Shown in pieces: positions 1 to 7,903 of a DNA stretch of 64,000 bases; the first letter of the stretch is position 1, and each line of letters starts with the position of its first letter. The position numbers were made by a program, and so were the translations under genes. Source of the DNA: Brevibacillus sp. JNUCC-41 (GTDB lineage Bacteria; Bacillota; Bacilli; Bacillales; DSM-1321); assembly GCF_014844095.1 (NCBI RefSeq), contig NZ_CP062163.1, positions 3,257,501 through 3,321,500 on the forward strand, given 5' to 3'. The notes beneath the pieces were generated by a model. That model made no database searches. It saw only the letters and a list, made by a program, of their open reading frames with translations, and had not been told where the DNA came from.

Positions 1-621
1 GCTTCACAAATCGAAAAGCTTGGAGTCAAGACGCTTTCCCTGAAGTGTGATATCACCAATCCGTCAGATGTACAGGAAGTTGTTAACGAAACGTACCGTG
101 AATTTGGCGCCATCGACATTTTAGTAAACAATAGCGGGGCATCCTGGGGGGCACCAGCCATCGACATGCCCCTTGAAGCATGGCAGAAGGTGATGAATGT
201 CAATATAACCGGAACCTTTATCATGAGCCAGACAACAGGCAGGGTCATGATTGAACAGGGACATGGGAAAATAATAAATATTGCTTCCGTTGCCGGATTA
301 GGGGGAACCGACCCGAGGGTGCTCGATACGGTCGGATATAATACGAGTAAAGGGGCCGTCATTACTTTAACGAAGGATTTAGCTGTTAAATGGGGTCAGC
401 ATAATATCAATGTTAATGCAATCGCACCCGGTTTCTTTCCTACAAAAATGACGAAAGGTGTTCTTGAGCAAGGAAAGAATCCTATCTTGGATTCCACGCC
501 GCTAAAAAGATTAGGGAGTGATGATGATTTGAAAGGGGCAGCGGTTTTCCTGGCCTCAAAGGCATCCGATTTTGTGACTGGAAATATCTTGATTGTCGAT
601 GGGGGTTCACATGCAAAGTAA
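1..621 (+). CDS. SDR-family oxidoreductase (5' end outside window)
   Basis: The reading frame is open from base 1, so the N-terminal Rossmann glycine motif lies outside the window. The visible 206 residues show the NNSGA motif after strand beta4, a catalytic serine in NIASVAG and the YNTSK catalytic Tyr-Lys pair. They end in the usual VDGG terminus. It resembles gluconate 5-dehydrogenase or FabG-type NAD(P)H enzymes that interconvert hydroxyl and keto groups. It lies 34 bases before an acyl-CoA ligase, so its substrate is probably a hydroxy or keto acid or its CoA ester in the same cluster. The substrate cannot be read from the sequence. Confidence 0.85.
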   Translation, partial: ASQIEKLGVKTLSLKCDITNPSDVQEVVNETYREFGAIDILVNNSGASWGAPAIDMPLEAWQKVMNVNITGTFIMSQTTGRVMIEQGHGKIINIASVAGLGGTDPRVLDTVGYNTSKGAVITLTKDLAVKWGQHNINVNAIAPGFFPTKMTKGVLEQGKNPILDSTPLKRLGSDDDLKGAAVFLASKASDFVTGNILIVDGGSHAK

Positions 622-655
622 TGAAAGATAAGTAAATATGGCTGGAGGGTATGAA

Positions 656-2269
656 ATGATGAATGAAAAAAAATGGCTTTCCGTTTATCCTGATTCAATT
701 TCAAAGGAAATAAAAGTCCCTGAGTTTCCGATGCAAAGGATTCTTCAAAATGCATGTCAGTCCTATCCAAACAATACAGCTATTACTTTTTATGACCGAA
801 AGATATCCTATCAGGAGCTTTTTCATGCATCGCAAGCCTTTGCTTCAGCCCTGCAAAAAAAAGGTGTTCAAAAAGGCGATCGTGTCGCCATCATGCTGCC
901 TAACTGTCCGCAATACGTTATAGCTTACTATGGATCGTTAGCAACAGGAGCCATTATCACCCAAATCAACCCAATGCTGGTTGAAAGGGAGCTGCAGCAT
1001 ATTTTACAGGACTCAGGTGCAGAAACGATCGTTGTATTGGATGGATTATACCCGAAGGTGAAAAGTGTGCAGCAACACGCAAATCTGAAAAATATCATCG
1101 CCGTAAGCCTTCAGTCTTCGGATGCAGATTTCCAGCCTGATGCTTCCTTTGACCAATTCATGAAGACAGGGGACGGGAATATCAATCACGTATCAATCGA
1201 TCCGGAAAATGATATAGCCGTTCTTCAGTATACAGGAGGAACGACCGGCCGTTCAAAAGGGGCGATGCTGACTCACAGGAATATTCTGGCCAATGTCATT
1301 CAATCGTATGAATTCTTCAAGCATGAATTAAAAATGGGCTCTGAAAGAACGCTGTCGGTCATCCCGCTTTTTCATGTTTTTGGAATGACGTCCGCAATGA
1401 ATTTATCCGTGTATATCGCGGGTGATTCCATCATGCTGCCACGATTTGAAATAGAAGAAGTGCTGGAAACGATTAAGCGTGAACAGCCGACCACTTTTCC
1501 TGGTGTACCGACCATGTATGTAGCGTTGACGAATCATCCAAAGGCAGAAGAATATGGAATGGGCTCAATTCGGGTCTGTAACAGCGGAAGTGCACCGATG
1601 CCTGTGGAACTGCTGCGTGAGTTTGAACGAAAATCAGGTGCGAAAATATTGGAAGGCTACGGTCTTACGGAAGCTTCGCCAACAACTCATTGTAACCCGG
1701 CATTTGCAAAAAGGAAGCCTGGGAGCGTCGGGATTGGTTTCCCATCGACTGAATATAAAGTGATGGACCTGGGGGACGGGACTAAGGAAATGCCCCCTGG
1801 CGAATTGGGGGAATTGGTCGTCAAAGGACCTCAAGTGATGAAAGGTTACTGGAATATGCCGGAGGAAACGGCGGTGACCCTTCGGGATGGTTGGCTTTAT
1901 ACGGGTGATATCGCCAAAGTTGATGAAGACGGTTATCTCTATATTGTCGACAGGAAAAAAGATTTGATCATCGCAAGTGGCTATAATATTTATCCGCGAG
2001 ATGTGGAGGAAATTCTCTATGAACATCCTGCTGTCCAGGAAGCGGTTGTCATCGGAGTTCCTGATGCTTACCGAGGGGAGTCGGTAAAAGCTGTGCTTGT
2101 ACTTAAACATAATAAAACGGCAAATGAACGGGAAATCATCGATTACTGCCGAGCAAGCCTATCGGCTTATAAAGTTCCGAATTTCGTTGAATTTCGTTAT
2201 GAGTTACCGAAGACAAATGTCGGAAAGATTTTAAGGCGGGCTTTAAGAGAAGAACTTTCCAGGAAATAA
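656..2269 (+). CDS. AMP-forming acyl-CoA synthetase (long/medium-chain type)
   Basis: This 537-residue ANL-superfamily enzyme should adenylate a carboxylic acid and transfer it to CoA. The phosphate-binding motif YTGGTTGRSKG lies near residue 190. The YGLTEASP motif, the YTGD motif, the DRKKDLIIASGYNIYP hinge and the C-terminal catalytic lysine in PKTNVGKILRR are all present. The start at 656 is preferred because GGAGGG lies six bases before it. An upstream ATG at 638 has no ribosome binding site. It is the entry enzyme of the cluster: downstream genes for hydroxyacyl-CoA dehydrogenase and enoyl-CoA hydratase would use its product. Chain-length preference is unknown. Confidence 0.9.
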   Translation: MMNEKKWLSVYPDSISKEIKVPEFPMQRILQNACQSYPNNTAITFYDRKISYQELFHASQAFASALQKKGVQKGDRVAIMLPNCPQYVIAYYGSLATGAIITQINPMLVERELQHILQDSGAETIVVLDGLYPKVKSVQQHANLKNIIAVSLQSSDADFQPDASFDQFMKTGDGNINHVSIDPENDIAVLQYTGGTTGRSKGAMLTHRNILANVIQSYEFFKHELKMGSERTLSVIPLFHVFGMTSAMNLSVYIAGDSIMLPRFEIEEVLETIKREQPTTFPGVPTMYVALTNHPKAEEYGMGSIRVCNSGSAPMPVELLREFERKSGAKILEGYGLTEASPTTHCNPAFAKRKPGSVGIGFPSTEYKVMDLGDGTKEMPPGELGELVVKGPQVMKGYWNMPEETAVTLRDGWLYTGDIAKVDEDGYLYIVDRKKDLIIASGYNIYPRDVEEILYEHPAVQEAVVIGVPDAYRGESVKAVLVLKHNKTANEREIIDYCRASLSAYKVPNFVEFRYELPKTNVGKILRRALREELSRK

Positions 2270-2341
2270 GAGGGCTTTGATAGTACGAACGCGTATGATA
2301 TCAATTCAGCTGAAATTTTAACAGATTGCGAGGGTGCAAAC

Positions 2342-2905
2342 ATGAAAGAAAAAATGACAGAACATAGCATACGCTTATTTGAAAAGAGGGGCTTTAGTGA
2401 AACGTCGATTTCCGATATCGTCGAATCGGTCGGGGTTACGAAGGGAACGTTTTATTATTACTTTACGAGCAAAGAGCAGTTGCTTATGGATATTCATCTA
2501 GCTTATATAGACGAGTTGCTTAGTGAGCAGGAAATAATCATGTTGGAGCCTGGTAAAAGCTGTAAGGACCAGCTTTTCGAAATGGTATTGATGTTATTAA
2601 AAAGCATCAAAACCAAAAAATCCAGCGCAACGGTCTTTTTCCGTGAAATGAAAAATCTAAGTGACGAAAAACTTGCACAAATCCTTCCTAAGCGGGATGA
2701 GTTCCGTAATAAAATCGAGCAAGTGCTGATTAGCGGCATCGAGAGCGGAGAACTACGTTCCAATCTCGATGCATCCATCATCTCTTTTGCTATTTTGGGT
2801 GTGGCCAATTGGAGCTATCATTGGTTCGACCCAGAAGGTGAAAAAACCGAACAGGAAGTTGCAGCCATTTTTATGGGGATGATTCTGCAGGGAATTGAAG
2901 CGTGA
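2342..2905 (+). CDS. TetR/AcrR-family transcriptional regulator
   Basis: This 187-residue protein has an N-terminal TetR helix-turn-helix (residues about 5-52: an ISDIVESVGVTKGTFYYYF segment then a KEQLL helix) and a larger helical ligand-binding domain. GAGGGTG precedes the ATG. It lies inside the catabolic cluster between the acyl-CoA ligase and the hydroxyacyl-CoA dehydrogenase. This suggests a local repressor released by an acyl-CoA, as known for FadR and PaaR-type TetR proteins. A palindrome that could be its operator lies just after the gene at 2918-2929. The ligand is not deducible. Confidence 0.85.
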   Translation: MKEKMTEHSIRLFEKRGFSETSISDIVESVGVTKGTFYYYFTSKEQLLMDIHLAYIDELLSEQEIIMLEPGKSCKDQLFEMVLMLLKSIKTKKSSATVFFREMKNLSDEKLAQILPKRDEFRNKIEQVLISGIESGELRSNLDASIISFAILGVANWSYHWFDPEGEKTEQEVAAIFMGMILQGIEA

Positions 2906-2917
2906 CCGGGTTACATA

Positions 2918-2929
2918 CTAACCAGTTAG
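2918..2929. promoter_or_regulatory. Candidate TetR operator
   Basis: The sequence CTAACCAGTTAG is two perfect 5-base inverted arms around CA. It sits between the TetR stop codon and the ribosome binding site of the 3-hydroxyacyl-CoA dehydrogenase gene. Such short palindromes are typical of TetR operators. Assignment to the adjacent regulator is inferred from position only. Confidence 0.4.
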
Positions 2930-2948
2930 CAGAAGGGAGATAGAAGGC

Positions 2949-3833
2949 ATGACCAACAAGCAAATTCAATCAATAACCGTAATTGGGGCTGGGCAGATGG
3001 GGCATCAAATTGCGATGCTTGCTGCACTTGGAGGTTACGAAACGATTCTTCAGGATGTTCAGGGAGACGCTTTGAATACAGCCCAAGAAAAATTGGAGGT
3101 CATTTTGACTAAATGGGTTCAAAAAGGAAAATTGTCCGAAGATCGTAAGTTGGCTGCTTTTAACCGTCTTCAATATACCACCGATCTTGAGAAAGCGGCC
3201 AGTGGAGCTGATTTGATCATTGAAGCGGTTGTTGAAAAAATTGATGTGAAACGGGAAGTCTTTGCTAGACTTGAAGAATTGGCCCCAGCAGAAACCATTT
3301 TTGCCACGAATAGTTCAACGATTGTCAATAGCCTTATTGCGAGTGTGACGAATCGTCCGGATAAGTTCATAAATATGCATTTCTTTTTCCCGCCTCTAAT
3401 AATGGATTGTGTTGAAGTTGTCATGAGTGATCAAACATCGGAGGAAACAGCGAGGCTTGCGATGGAAGTAACAGAAAAAATGAATAGGACAGGAGTTTTG
3501 TTGAGGAAAGAGATATCGGGTTTCGTAGCCAACCGAATTTTGGGAGCTTTGCAGCGTGAGGCCTTATATTTGTATGAAGAAGGGATTGTGGACTATAAGG
3601 ATATCGATTTAATTTGCAGAAAAGCTTTAGGCCACCCCATCGGCCCTTTTGAACTGATGGATCTATCAGGTATTGATGTAGGATATTTTGTCATGCAGCA
3701 GCGATACAATGAAACTGGAAATCCAGAAGACAAGCCAAATGCTTGTATTGAAGAAAAGGTGAATAAAGGACACTTAGGAAGGAAAACAGGAAAAGGCTGG
3801 TATGATTATCCAAACCAAGGAGTGAAGAATTGA
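2949..3833 (+). CDS. 3-hydroxyacyl-CoA dehydrogenase (FadB/Hbd-like)
   Basis: This 294-residue, single-function NAD-dependent enzyme should oxidise a 3-hydroxyacyl-CoA to the 3-ketoacyl-CoA. The NAD-binding motif GAGQMG begins at about residue 13. The EAVVEK segment, the TNSST segment and the catalytic His within NMHFFFPP follow. The HPIGPFELMD segment in the C-terminal helical domain carries the usual catalytic Glu and dimer contacts. The residue after HFF is Phe, where most family members have Asn. The stop codon overlaps the ATG of the enoyl-CoA hydratase (TGATG), which implies translational coupling. Function is confident, substrate is not. Confidence 0.88.
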   Translation: MTNKQIQSITVIGAGQMGHQIAMLAALGGYETILQDVQGDALNTAQEKLEVILTKWVQKGKLSEDRKLAAFNRLQYTTDLEKAASGADLIIEAVVEKIDVKREVFARLEELAPAETIFATNSSTIVNSLIASVTNRPDKFINMHFFFPPLIMDCVEVVMSDQTSEETARLAMEVTEKMNRTGVLLRKEISGFVANRILGALQREALYLYEEGIVDYKDIDLICRKALGHPIGPFELMDLSGIDVGYFVMQQRYNETGNPEDKPNACIEEKVNKGHLGRKTGKGWYDYPNQGVKN

Positions 3834-4612
3834 TGACAAAATTAATTAGAGTGGTTAAGGAAAATAGGCTTGCGGTCATCACCATCGATAATCCTCCATT
3901 AAACGTAATCAGTAAACAAGTATTCAGAGAATTGGGAGAAACATTCGATGAACTTTCAAAAGATACTGAAACTGTTGCGGTACTCATAACCGGTGCAGGC
4001 AATATCGCATTTGCGGCTGGTGCCGATATAAAAGAATTCCCTAACATGATGGGGAACCCGAACATGAAAGAAATGGTAAAGGAAAGTCATGCCGTCCTAA
4101 CCAAAATAGACCAGTTACCTAAACCTACTATAGCTGTATTAAATGGCCTGACTTTGGGAGGCGGATGCGAACTGGCTCTGGCCTGTGATTTGCGAGTGGC
4201 AGAAACACAGGTTCAAATTGGTCTGCCTGAAGTGAAATTGGGCTTATTTCCTGGAGCTGGCGGTACACAGCGTTTGTCCAGACTTGTAGGAAACGCAAAA
4301 GCAAAAGAGATTATATTTACCGGTGATCCGCTTGGTGCCACGGAAGCGGAAAAGATCGGGCTTGTCAATAAAGTTGTTGAGCAAGGCTGCGGCTTATCGG
4401 AAGCGAAAATCTTGGCCTCACGATTAACAAGGCACTCACTTCAGGCACTTTCGAGAATCAAGAAAGCGATTGATGAAGGAAGTGAGGCAACGCTTGAACA
4501 AGGTCTAGAGATTGAAACGAATCTTTTTGAAGAAATCTTCCAAACTGAAGATGTTAAAGAAGGGGTTTCCGCTTTCTTGGATAAACGTAAACCAGCTTTC
4601 GTACATCGTTAA
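3833..4612 (+). CDS. Enoyl-CoA hydratase (crotonase family)
   Basis: This 259-residue crotonase has both catalytic glutamates of true hydratases, in GGGCELA and in GLPEVKLGLFPGAGG. It also has an oxyanion-hole segment, AFAAGADIKEF. It should hydrate a trans-2-enoyl-CoA to the 3-hydroxyacyl-CoA, the substrate of the dehydrogenase encoded just upstream. The ATG at 3833 overlaps the preceding TGA and has AAGGAG about ten bases upstream. A TTG at 3830 is possible but less likely. The adjacent, coupled dehydrogenase supports a beta-oxidation role. Confidence 0.9.
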   Translation: MTKLIRVVKENRLAVITIDNPPLNVISKQVFRELGETFDELSKDTETVAVLITGAGNIAFAAGADIKEFPNMMGNPNMKEMVKESHAVLTKIDQLPKPTIAVLNGLTLGGGCELALACDLRVAETQVQIGLPEVKLGLFPGAGGTQRLSRLVGNAKAKEIIFTGDPLGATEAEKIGLVNKVVEQGCGLSEAKILASRLTRHSLQALSRIKKAIDEGSEATLEQGLEIETNLFEEIFQTEDVKEGVSAFLDKRKPAFVHR

Positions 4613-4627
4613 TCAAGGAGGGGTCTT

Positions 4628-5029
4628 ATGCATGAATTTGAAGTCAACGTCCGTTTTTCCGAAACGGATGCTTTGGGCCACATCAATAACACTAGCTATT
4701 TCATATACCTCGAAGAAGCACGAATGAAATTTTTTGAAGCTTTAGGCCTAGCGGCGAATGTCGAATCTTGGAATTTTTTGTTAGCCTCCACTAAATGCGA
4801 CTTTATTGCTCAGGTATATTTCAATCAACTATTGACCATCCGTACATCTTTGACAAAAGTAGGAACGAAAAGTTGTGAAATGGCCCATGATATCCTCTGT
4901 TCACAAACTGGGGAAGTGATCGCCAGGGGAAGTGCAGTTTTAGTCTGTTTTGATTTTTTGAATCAAAAAAGTGAACCTATTCCTGAAGTTATTAAAGAAA
5001 AGCTCATTTCACATCTTGTTCATAAATAG
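4628..5029 (+). CDS. 4-hydroxybenzoyl-CoA-type (YbgC-like) acyl-CoA thioesterase
   Basis: This 133-residue hot-dog-fold protein shows the 4HBT/YbgC signature near its N-terminus: VRFSETDALGHINNTSYF, with the catalytic Asp and the following GHINN. It should hydrolyse acyl-CoA thioesters. A strong AAGGAGGGG site precedes the ATG, and the gene is 15 bases from the enoyl-CoA hydratase, so it is in the same transcript. It may relieve CoA trapping when an intermediate accumulates, or release an end product. Specificity is unknown. Confidence 0.85.
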   Translation: MHEFEVNVRFSETDALGHINNTSYFIYLEEARMKFFEALGLAANVESWNFLLASTKCDFIAQVYFNQLLTIRTSLTKVGTKSCEMAHDILCSQTGEVIARGSAVLVCFDFLNQKSEPIPEVIKEKLISHLVHK

Positions 5030-5059
5030 AATGTCAAAAGTCTAAAGGAGTGGAAGATC

Positions 5060-6121
5060 ATGGTTGACGATACGATTCCTGTTCGGCCCGGCGAGGAACT
5101 GAATATTGATGCATTAGAAGGTTTCCTAAGAAAAAACGTATTGGGCCTTCCAAATGAACCGTTAGAATTGCAACAATTTTCCACGGGCTATTCCAATTTG
5201 ACCTATCAACTGAAAATTGGTGAGTGGGAGGCTGTCCTCAGAAGGCCACCTCTTGGTCCTGTTGCTCCAAAGGCACATGATATGAAGCGTGAACATCATA
5301 TCCTAACTTCAATCAACCCATATTTTCAGGCAGCTCCCGAGCCTATTCTGTTCTCGGATGATGAATTGATTGCGGGGGCCCCTTTTTTCCTAATGGAAAG
5401 GAAACATGGAATTGTAATAGATACTGAATTTCCCAAGGGAATCGAGCCTACTGTTGAAAAGTGCAGACAGCTTTCATATGTGATGGTCAACCGGCTTGCT
5501 GATCTTCACTCGATTCCCTATGAGAAAACAGGGTTGGTTGAAATTTCCAAACCTGAAGGGTTCATTGAAAGACAAGTGCGCGGATGGATTTCCCGCTATG
5601 AGAGAGCAAAGACAGATGAAATCAAGGAAATTCGTCCGCTTATCGATTATTTTAAAGAGAATATCCCGAAATATAGCCAGACTTCAATTATCCATTATGA
5701 CTATAAGATCAATAATGCCATGTTTAACAAGGACCTTACAGAGATGGTTGGTTTATTTGATTGGGAAATGTCCACCGTTGGTGATCCGCTAGCCGATTTA
5801 GGAGTGGCTTTAAGCTACTGGACGGAAAGCGGTGATCCGGAACTTATCAAATTCGGTGTGGGTCAAGCATCAATCACGACTTTAACCGGTTTCCTGACAC
5901 GGCGGGAATTTATCGAGACGTATGCAGCAAGAAGCGGCAGGGATGTTTCCAACGTCGATTTTTACTTAACCTTTGGTTACTTTAAGTTAGCTGTCATCCT
6001 TCAGCAAATCTATTATCGATATAAAAAAGGCCAGACTAATGATCCCCGTTTTTCCAATCTCGGAAAAACGGTGAAAAGCTTACTCACTCATGCTGCAAAT
6101 GTAGCTGCGAAGGAAGTTTAA
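5060..6121 (+). CDS. APH-family phosphotransferase, ACAD10/LvaA-like acyl-CoA kinase
   Basis: This 353-residue protein has the aminoglycoside-phosphotransferase fold. A glycine-rich segment FSTGYSNLTY lies at about residues 36-45. The catalytic loop IHYDYKINNAMF keeps Asp and Asn, and the metal-binding LFDWEMSTVGDPLADL segment follows. This last segment is typical of the APH subgroup linked to acyl-CoA dehydrogenases (ACAD10/11, LvaA) rather than of antibiotic kinases. LvaA phosphorylates 4-hydroxyacyl-CoA. The neighbours (ligase, SDRs, hydratase, thioesterase) support a similar role. A ComB-like phosphatase starts four bases after the stop. Drug resistance is unlikely. Confidence 0.8.
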   Translation: MVDDTIPVRPGEELNIDALEGFLRKNVLGLPNEPLELQQFSTGYSNLTYQLKIGEWEAVLRRPPLGPVAPKAHDMKREHHILTSINPYFQAAPEPILFSDDELIAGAPFFLMERKHGIVIDTEFPKGIEPTVEKCRQLSYVMVNRLADLHSIPYEKTGLVEISKPEGFIERQVRGWISRYERAKTDEIKEIRPLIDYFKENIPKYSQTSIIHYDYKINNAMFNKDLTEMVGLFDWEMSTVGDPLADLGVALSYWTESGDPELIKFGVGQASITTLTGFLTRREFIETYAARSGRDVSNVDFYLTFGYFKLAVILQQIYYRYKKGQTNDPRFSNLGKTVKSLLTHAANVAAKEV

Positions 6122-6125
6122 ATAA

Positions 6126-6884
6126 ATGGAATATATACAAAACATTCATTTGCTACTAAAAAAAGAAGAAATAGATAGGGAAAAACTCCAAGAGGGGGAT
6201 AAAGTTGCGGTCATCCTGGATGTGTTATTAGCGACCACAACAATTATTTCAGCACTTCAGGATGGGGCACGCCAGGTGATACCTGTCATGGATCCAGTGG
6301 ATGCCTTGGTGAAAAGCCAGGAATTGGACCATGGGGATTCCATAGTGGCAGGGGAACTAAAAGCAAAACCGGTTGATGATTTAATGTATCCAAGTCCTAC
6401 GCTATTGAGTAAGTTGGTACCTGGAAAAACTTTAATATTGTCAACGACTAATGGAACGGTTGCACTGAGGAATTCAGCCGCTGCAAAAAAGGTCTATATC
6501 GCATCTTTGTTAAATAATCCGTCTGTTGCTGAAAAAATAAAAAAACATCATAAAACAGAAACGATCATCATCGTATGTTCGGGAAACTCAGGTGAATTCA
6601 GTCTGGAAGACTTTTACGGTGCAGGTCATTTGATAGATTGCCTGATTACTGGATCACAAGGTACGTTCATACTCAACGATGCAGCAAATGCAGCAAAAAC
6701 GCTTTATCGAACGAATGTCGAAAATGCCTTTGATATCCTGAAATCATCATATGTCGGACAGTTGTTCGACAAACACAGCTTGATCGCAGATTTGGAATTG
6801 GCGGCGCAAAAAGGGTCGGTGGGTCTTGTCCCAGAGTTGGTGGATGGAAAGATCGAAGCCGAATTGAAAAGGCAGGAAACGTAG
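6126..6884 (+). CDS. ComB-like 2-phosphosulfolactate phosphatase family protein
   Basis: This 252-residue protein matches the ComB family: DVLLATTTI near residue 32, LSTTNGT near residue 103, GNSGEFSLEDFYGAGH near residue 158 and a C-terminal LVPELVDG. Family ComB removes phosphate from 2-phosphosulfolactate in coenzyme M or sulfolactate synthesis. Here the usual Arg of DVLRATTT is Leu and no sulfolactate genes are nearby, so a different phosphorylated substrate is likely. Its start lies four bases after the kinase stop, with GAAGGAAG inside the end of the kinase gene, which implies a coupled function. Confidence 0.75.
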   Translation: MEYIQNIHLLLKKEEIDREKLQEGDKVAVILDVLLATTTIISALQDGARQVIPVMDPVDALVKSQELDHGDSIVAGELKAKPVDDLMYPSPTLLSKLVPGKTLILSTTNGTVALRNSAAAKKVYIASLLNNPSVAEKIKKHHKTETIIIVCSGNSGEFSLEDFYGAGHLIDCLITGSQGTFILNDAANAAKTLYRTNVENAFDILKSSYVGQLFDKHSLIADLELAAQKGSVGLVPELVDGKIEAELKRQET

Positions 6885-6912
6885 TTCAAAACCTGGATAA
6901 GGAGTGAAGGGG

Positions 6913-7689
6913 ATGAGGTTTTCACAGTCAATGGCGGTGGTGACAGGTGCAGGTTCCGGTATTGGGAAGGCTACAGCGATGCGCCTGTCGGACGAAGGGG
7001 CAAAAGTGTTGTTGGTAGGGAGGACGAAAGGGAAGCTGGAGGAAGCAGCTGCAGAAATCAATGCAAGGCATAAGATTCCCATGGCTGACATTTTCGCTGC
7101 TGATGTTACCGTCGAGGAAGATGTAAAGAATTTGGCCATGTATGTGAAGGAACAATATCGTGACCTTCACATTTTAATCAATAATGCAGGTGGATCAAAG
7201 TCCTCGAAGCTTTTGGATACCTCTGCAGCTGATTGGGATATGATTCAACATGTCAATTTGAAAAGTGTCTTTCTAGTTTCCAAGTACTTGGGAAAAGTGA
7301 TGGAAGAAGGAGCGGGCAGTGGAAATAAAGCCATCAATCGGGCAATCGTGAATGTGGCTTCACTGTCAGGGCATCAGGCAGGGGCATTCATCCCGCATTA
7401 CAGCTCTGCTAAAGCAGGGGTCATCAGTTTAACGAAATCATTGGCATTGGAACTCGCTGCAGTTGGCATTCGGGTCAATTCCGTATCACCGGGATTCATT
7501 GAAACGCCTTTAACGGAGGATGGACTGCAAAATGAAAAATTCGTAAAGTCGATTCAACGGAATACGGCACTGGAAAGAGTGGGGAAAGCAGAGGAAATAA
7601 GTAATGTCATTACCTTTGCTGCTTCGCCGGAGGCTTCCTATATGACTGGGACGGATTTATTGGTGGATGGCGGCTGGTTGATCAAATAA
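6913..7689 (+). CDS. SDR-family oxidoreductase
   Basis: This 258-residue classical SDR has the cofactor motif TGAGSGIG (residues about 11-18), NNAGG, a catalytic Ser in NVASLSG, the YSSAK catalytic Tyr-Lys and the terminal VDGGW. The ATG at 6913 has GGAG eight bases upstream. The GTG at 6904 overlaps that site and is rejected. It would oxidise or reduce a hydroxyl or keto group on a cluster intermediate. A second SDR begins the window, so two separate redox steps or stereoisomers may be handled. Confidence 0.85.
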   Translation: MRFSQSMAVVTGAGSGIGKATAMRLSDEGAKVLLVGRTKGKLEEAAAEINARHKIPMADIFAADVTVEEDVKNLAMYVKEQYRDLHILINNAGGSKSSKLLDTSAADWDMIQHVNLKSVFLVSKYLGKVMEEGAGSGNKAINRAIVNVASLSGHQAGAFIPHYSSAKAGVISLTKSLALELAAVGIRVNSVSPGFIETPLTEDGLQNEKFVKSIQRNTALERVGKAEEISNVITFAASPEASYMTGTDLLVDGGWLIK

Positions 7690-7737
7690 AAAGGCTCTTT
7701 TCGTTAAGATTGTTGTTTTTAAAACGAGACTATTTAA

Positions 7738-7836
7738 GGTTGATTGGAGTGGATGTGCGAGACCCCACAGGCGTTTACGCCGAGGAGGCTCACCGCTCGC
7801 CCCGCGGAAAGCGAGCATCTGGAGGGGAAATCAAAC
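7738..7836. repeat. Dispersed Bacillaceae intergenic repeat (shortened copy)
   Basis: This non-coding block begins GGTTGATTGGAGTGGATG, has the GAGGAGGCTCACCGC and CCCCGCGGAAAGCGAGCAT blocks in its middle and ends GGAAATCAAAC. It has GTTGATT/AATCAAA inverted ends and GC-rich internal arms unlike its neighbours. I recognise it as the family of GC-rich intergenic elements common in Bacillaceae genomes. The copy seems shortened in its left half. It splits the catabolic cluster between the SDR and the PaaG-like gene. The preceding AAAAGGCTCTTTTCG tract often accompanies such copies. Confidence 0.65.
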
Positions 7837-7903
7837 ACACCACATTACTTGGTAAATAGCAACAAAGTATGCGAAAACAGCCAATAAAAAAGGGGATGGG
7901 TAA

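Noticed and set aside
1634..2110. Antisense open frame of 158 codons inside the acyl-CoA ligase
   Set aside because: It has no ribosome binding site and no family motifs, and the opposite strand is a clear enzyme with all its motifs.
5060..6121. Aminoglycoside resistance kinase
   Set aside because: The GDPLADL and FDWE segments and the beta-oxidation neighbours fit ACAD10/LvaA-type acyl-CoA kinases, not drug-modifying enzymes.
7738..7836. Insertion sequence with a transposase
   Set aside because: The element is about 100 bases long, has no ORF and no visible target duplication, so it is a small repeat.
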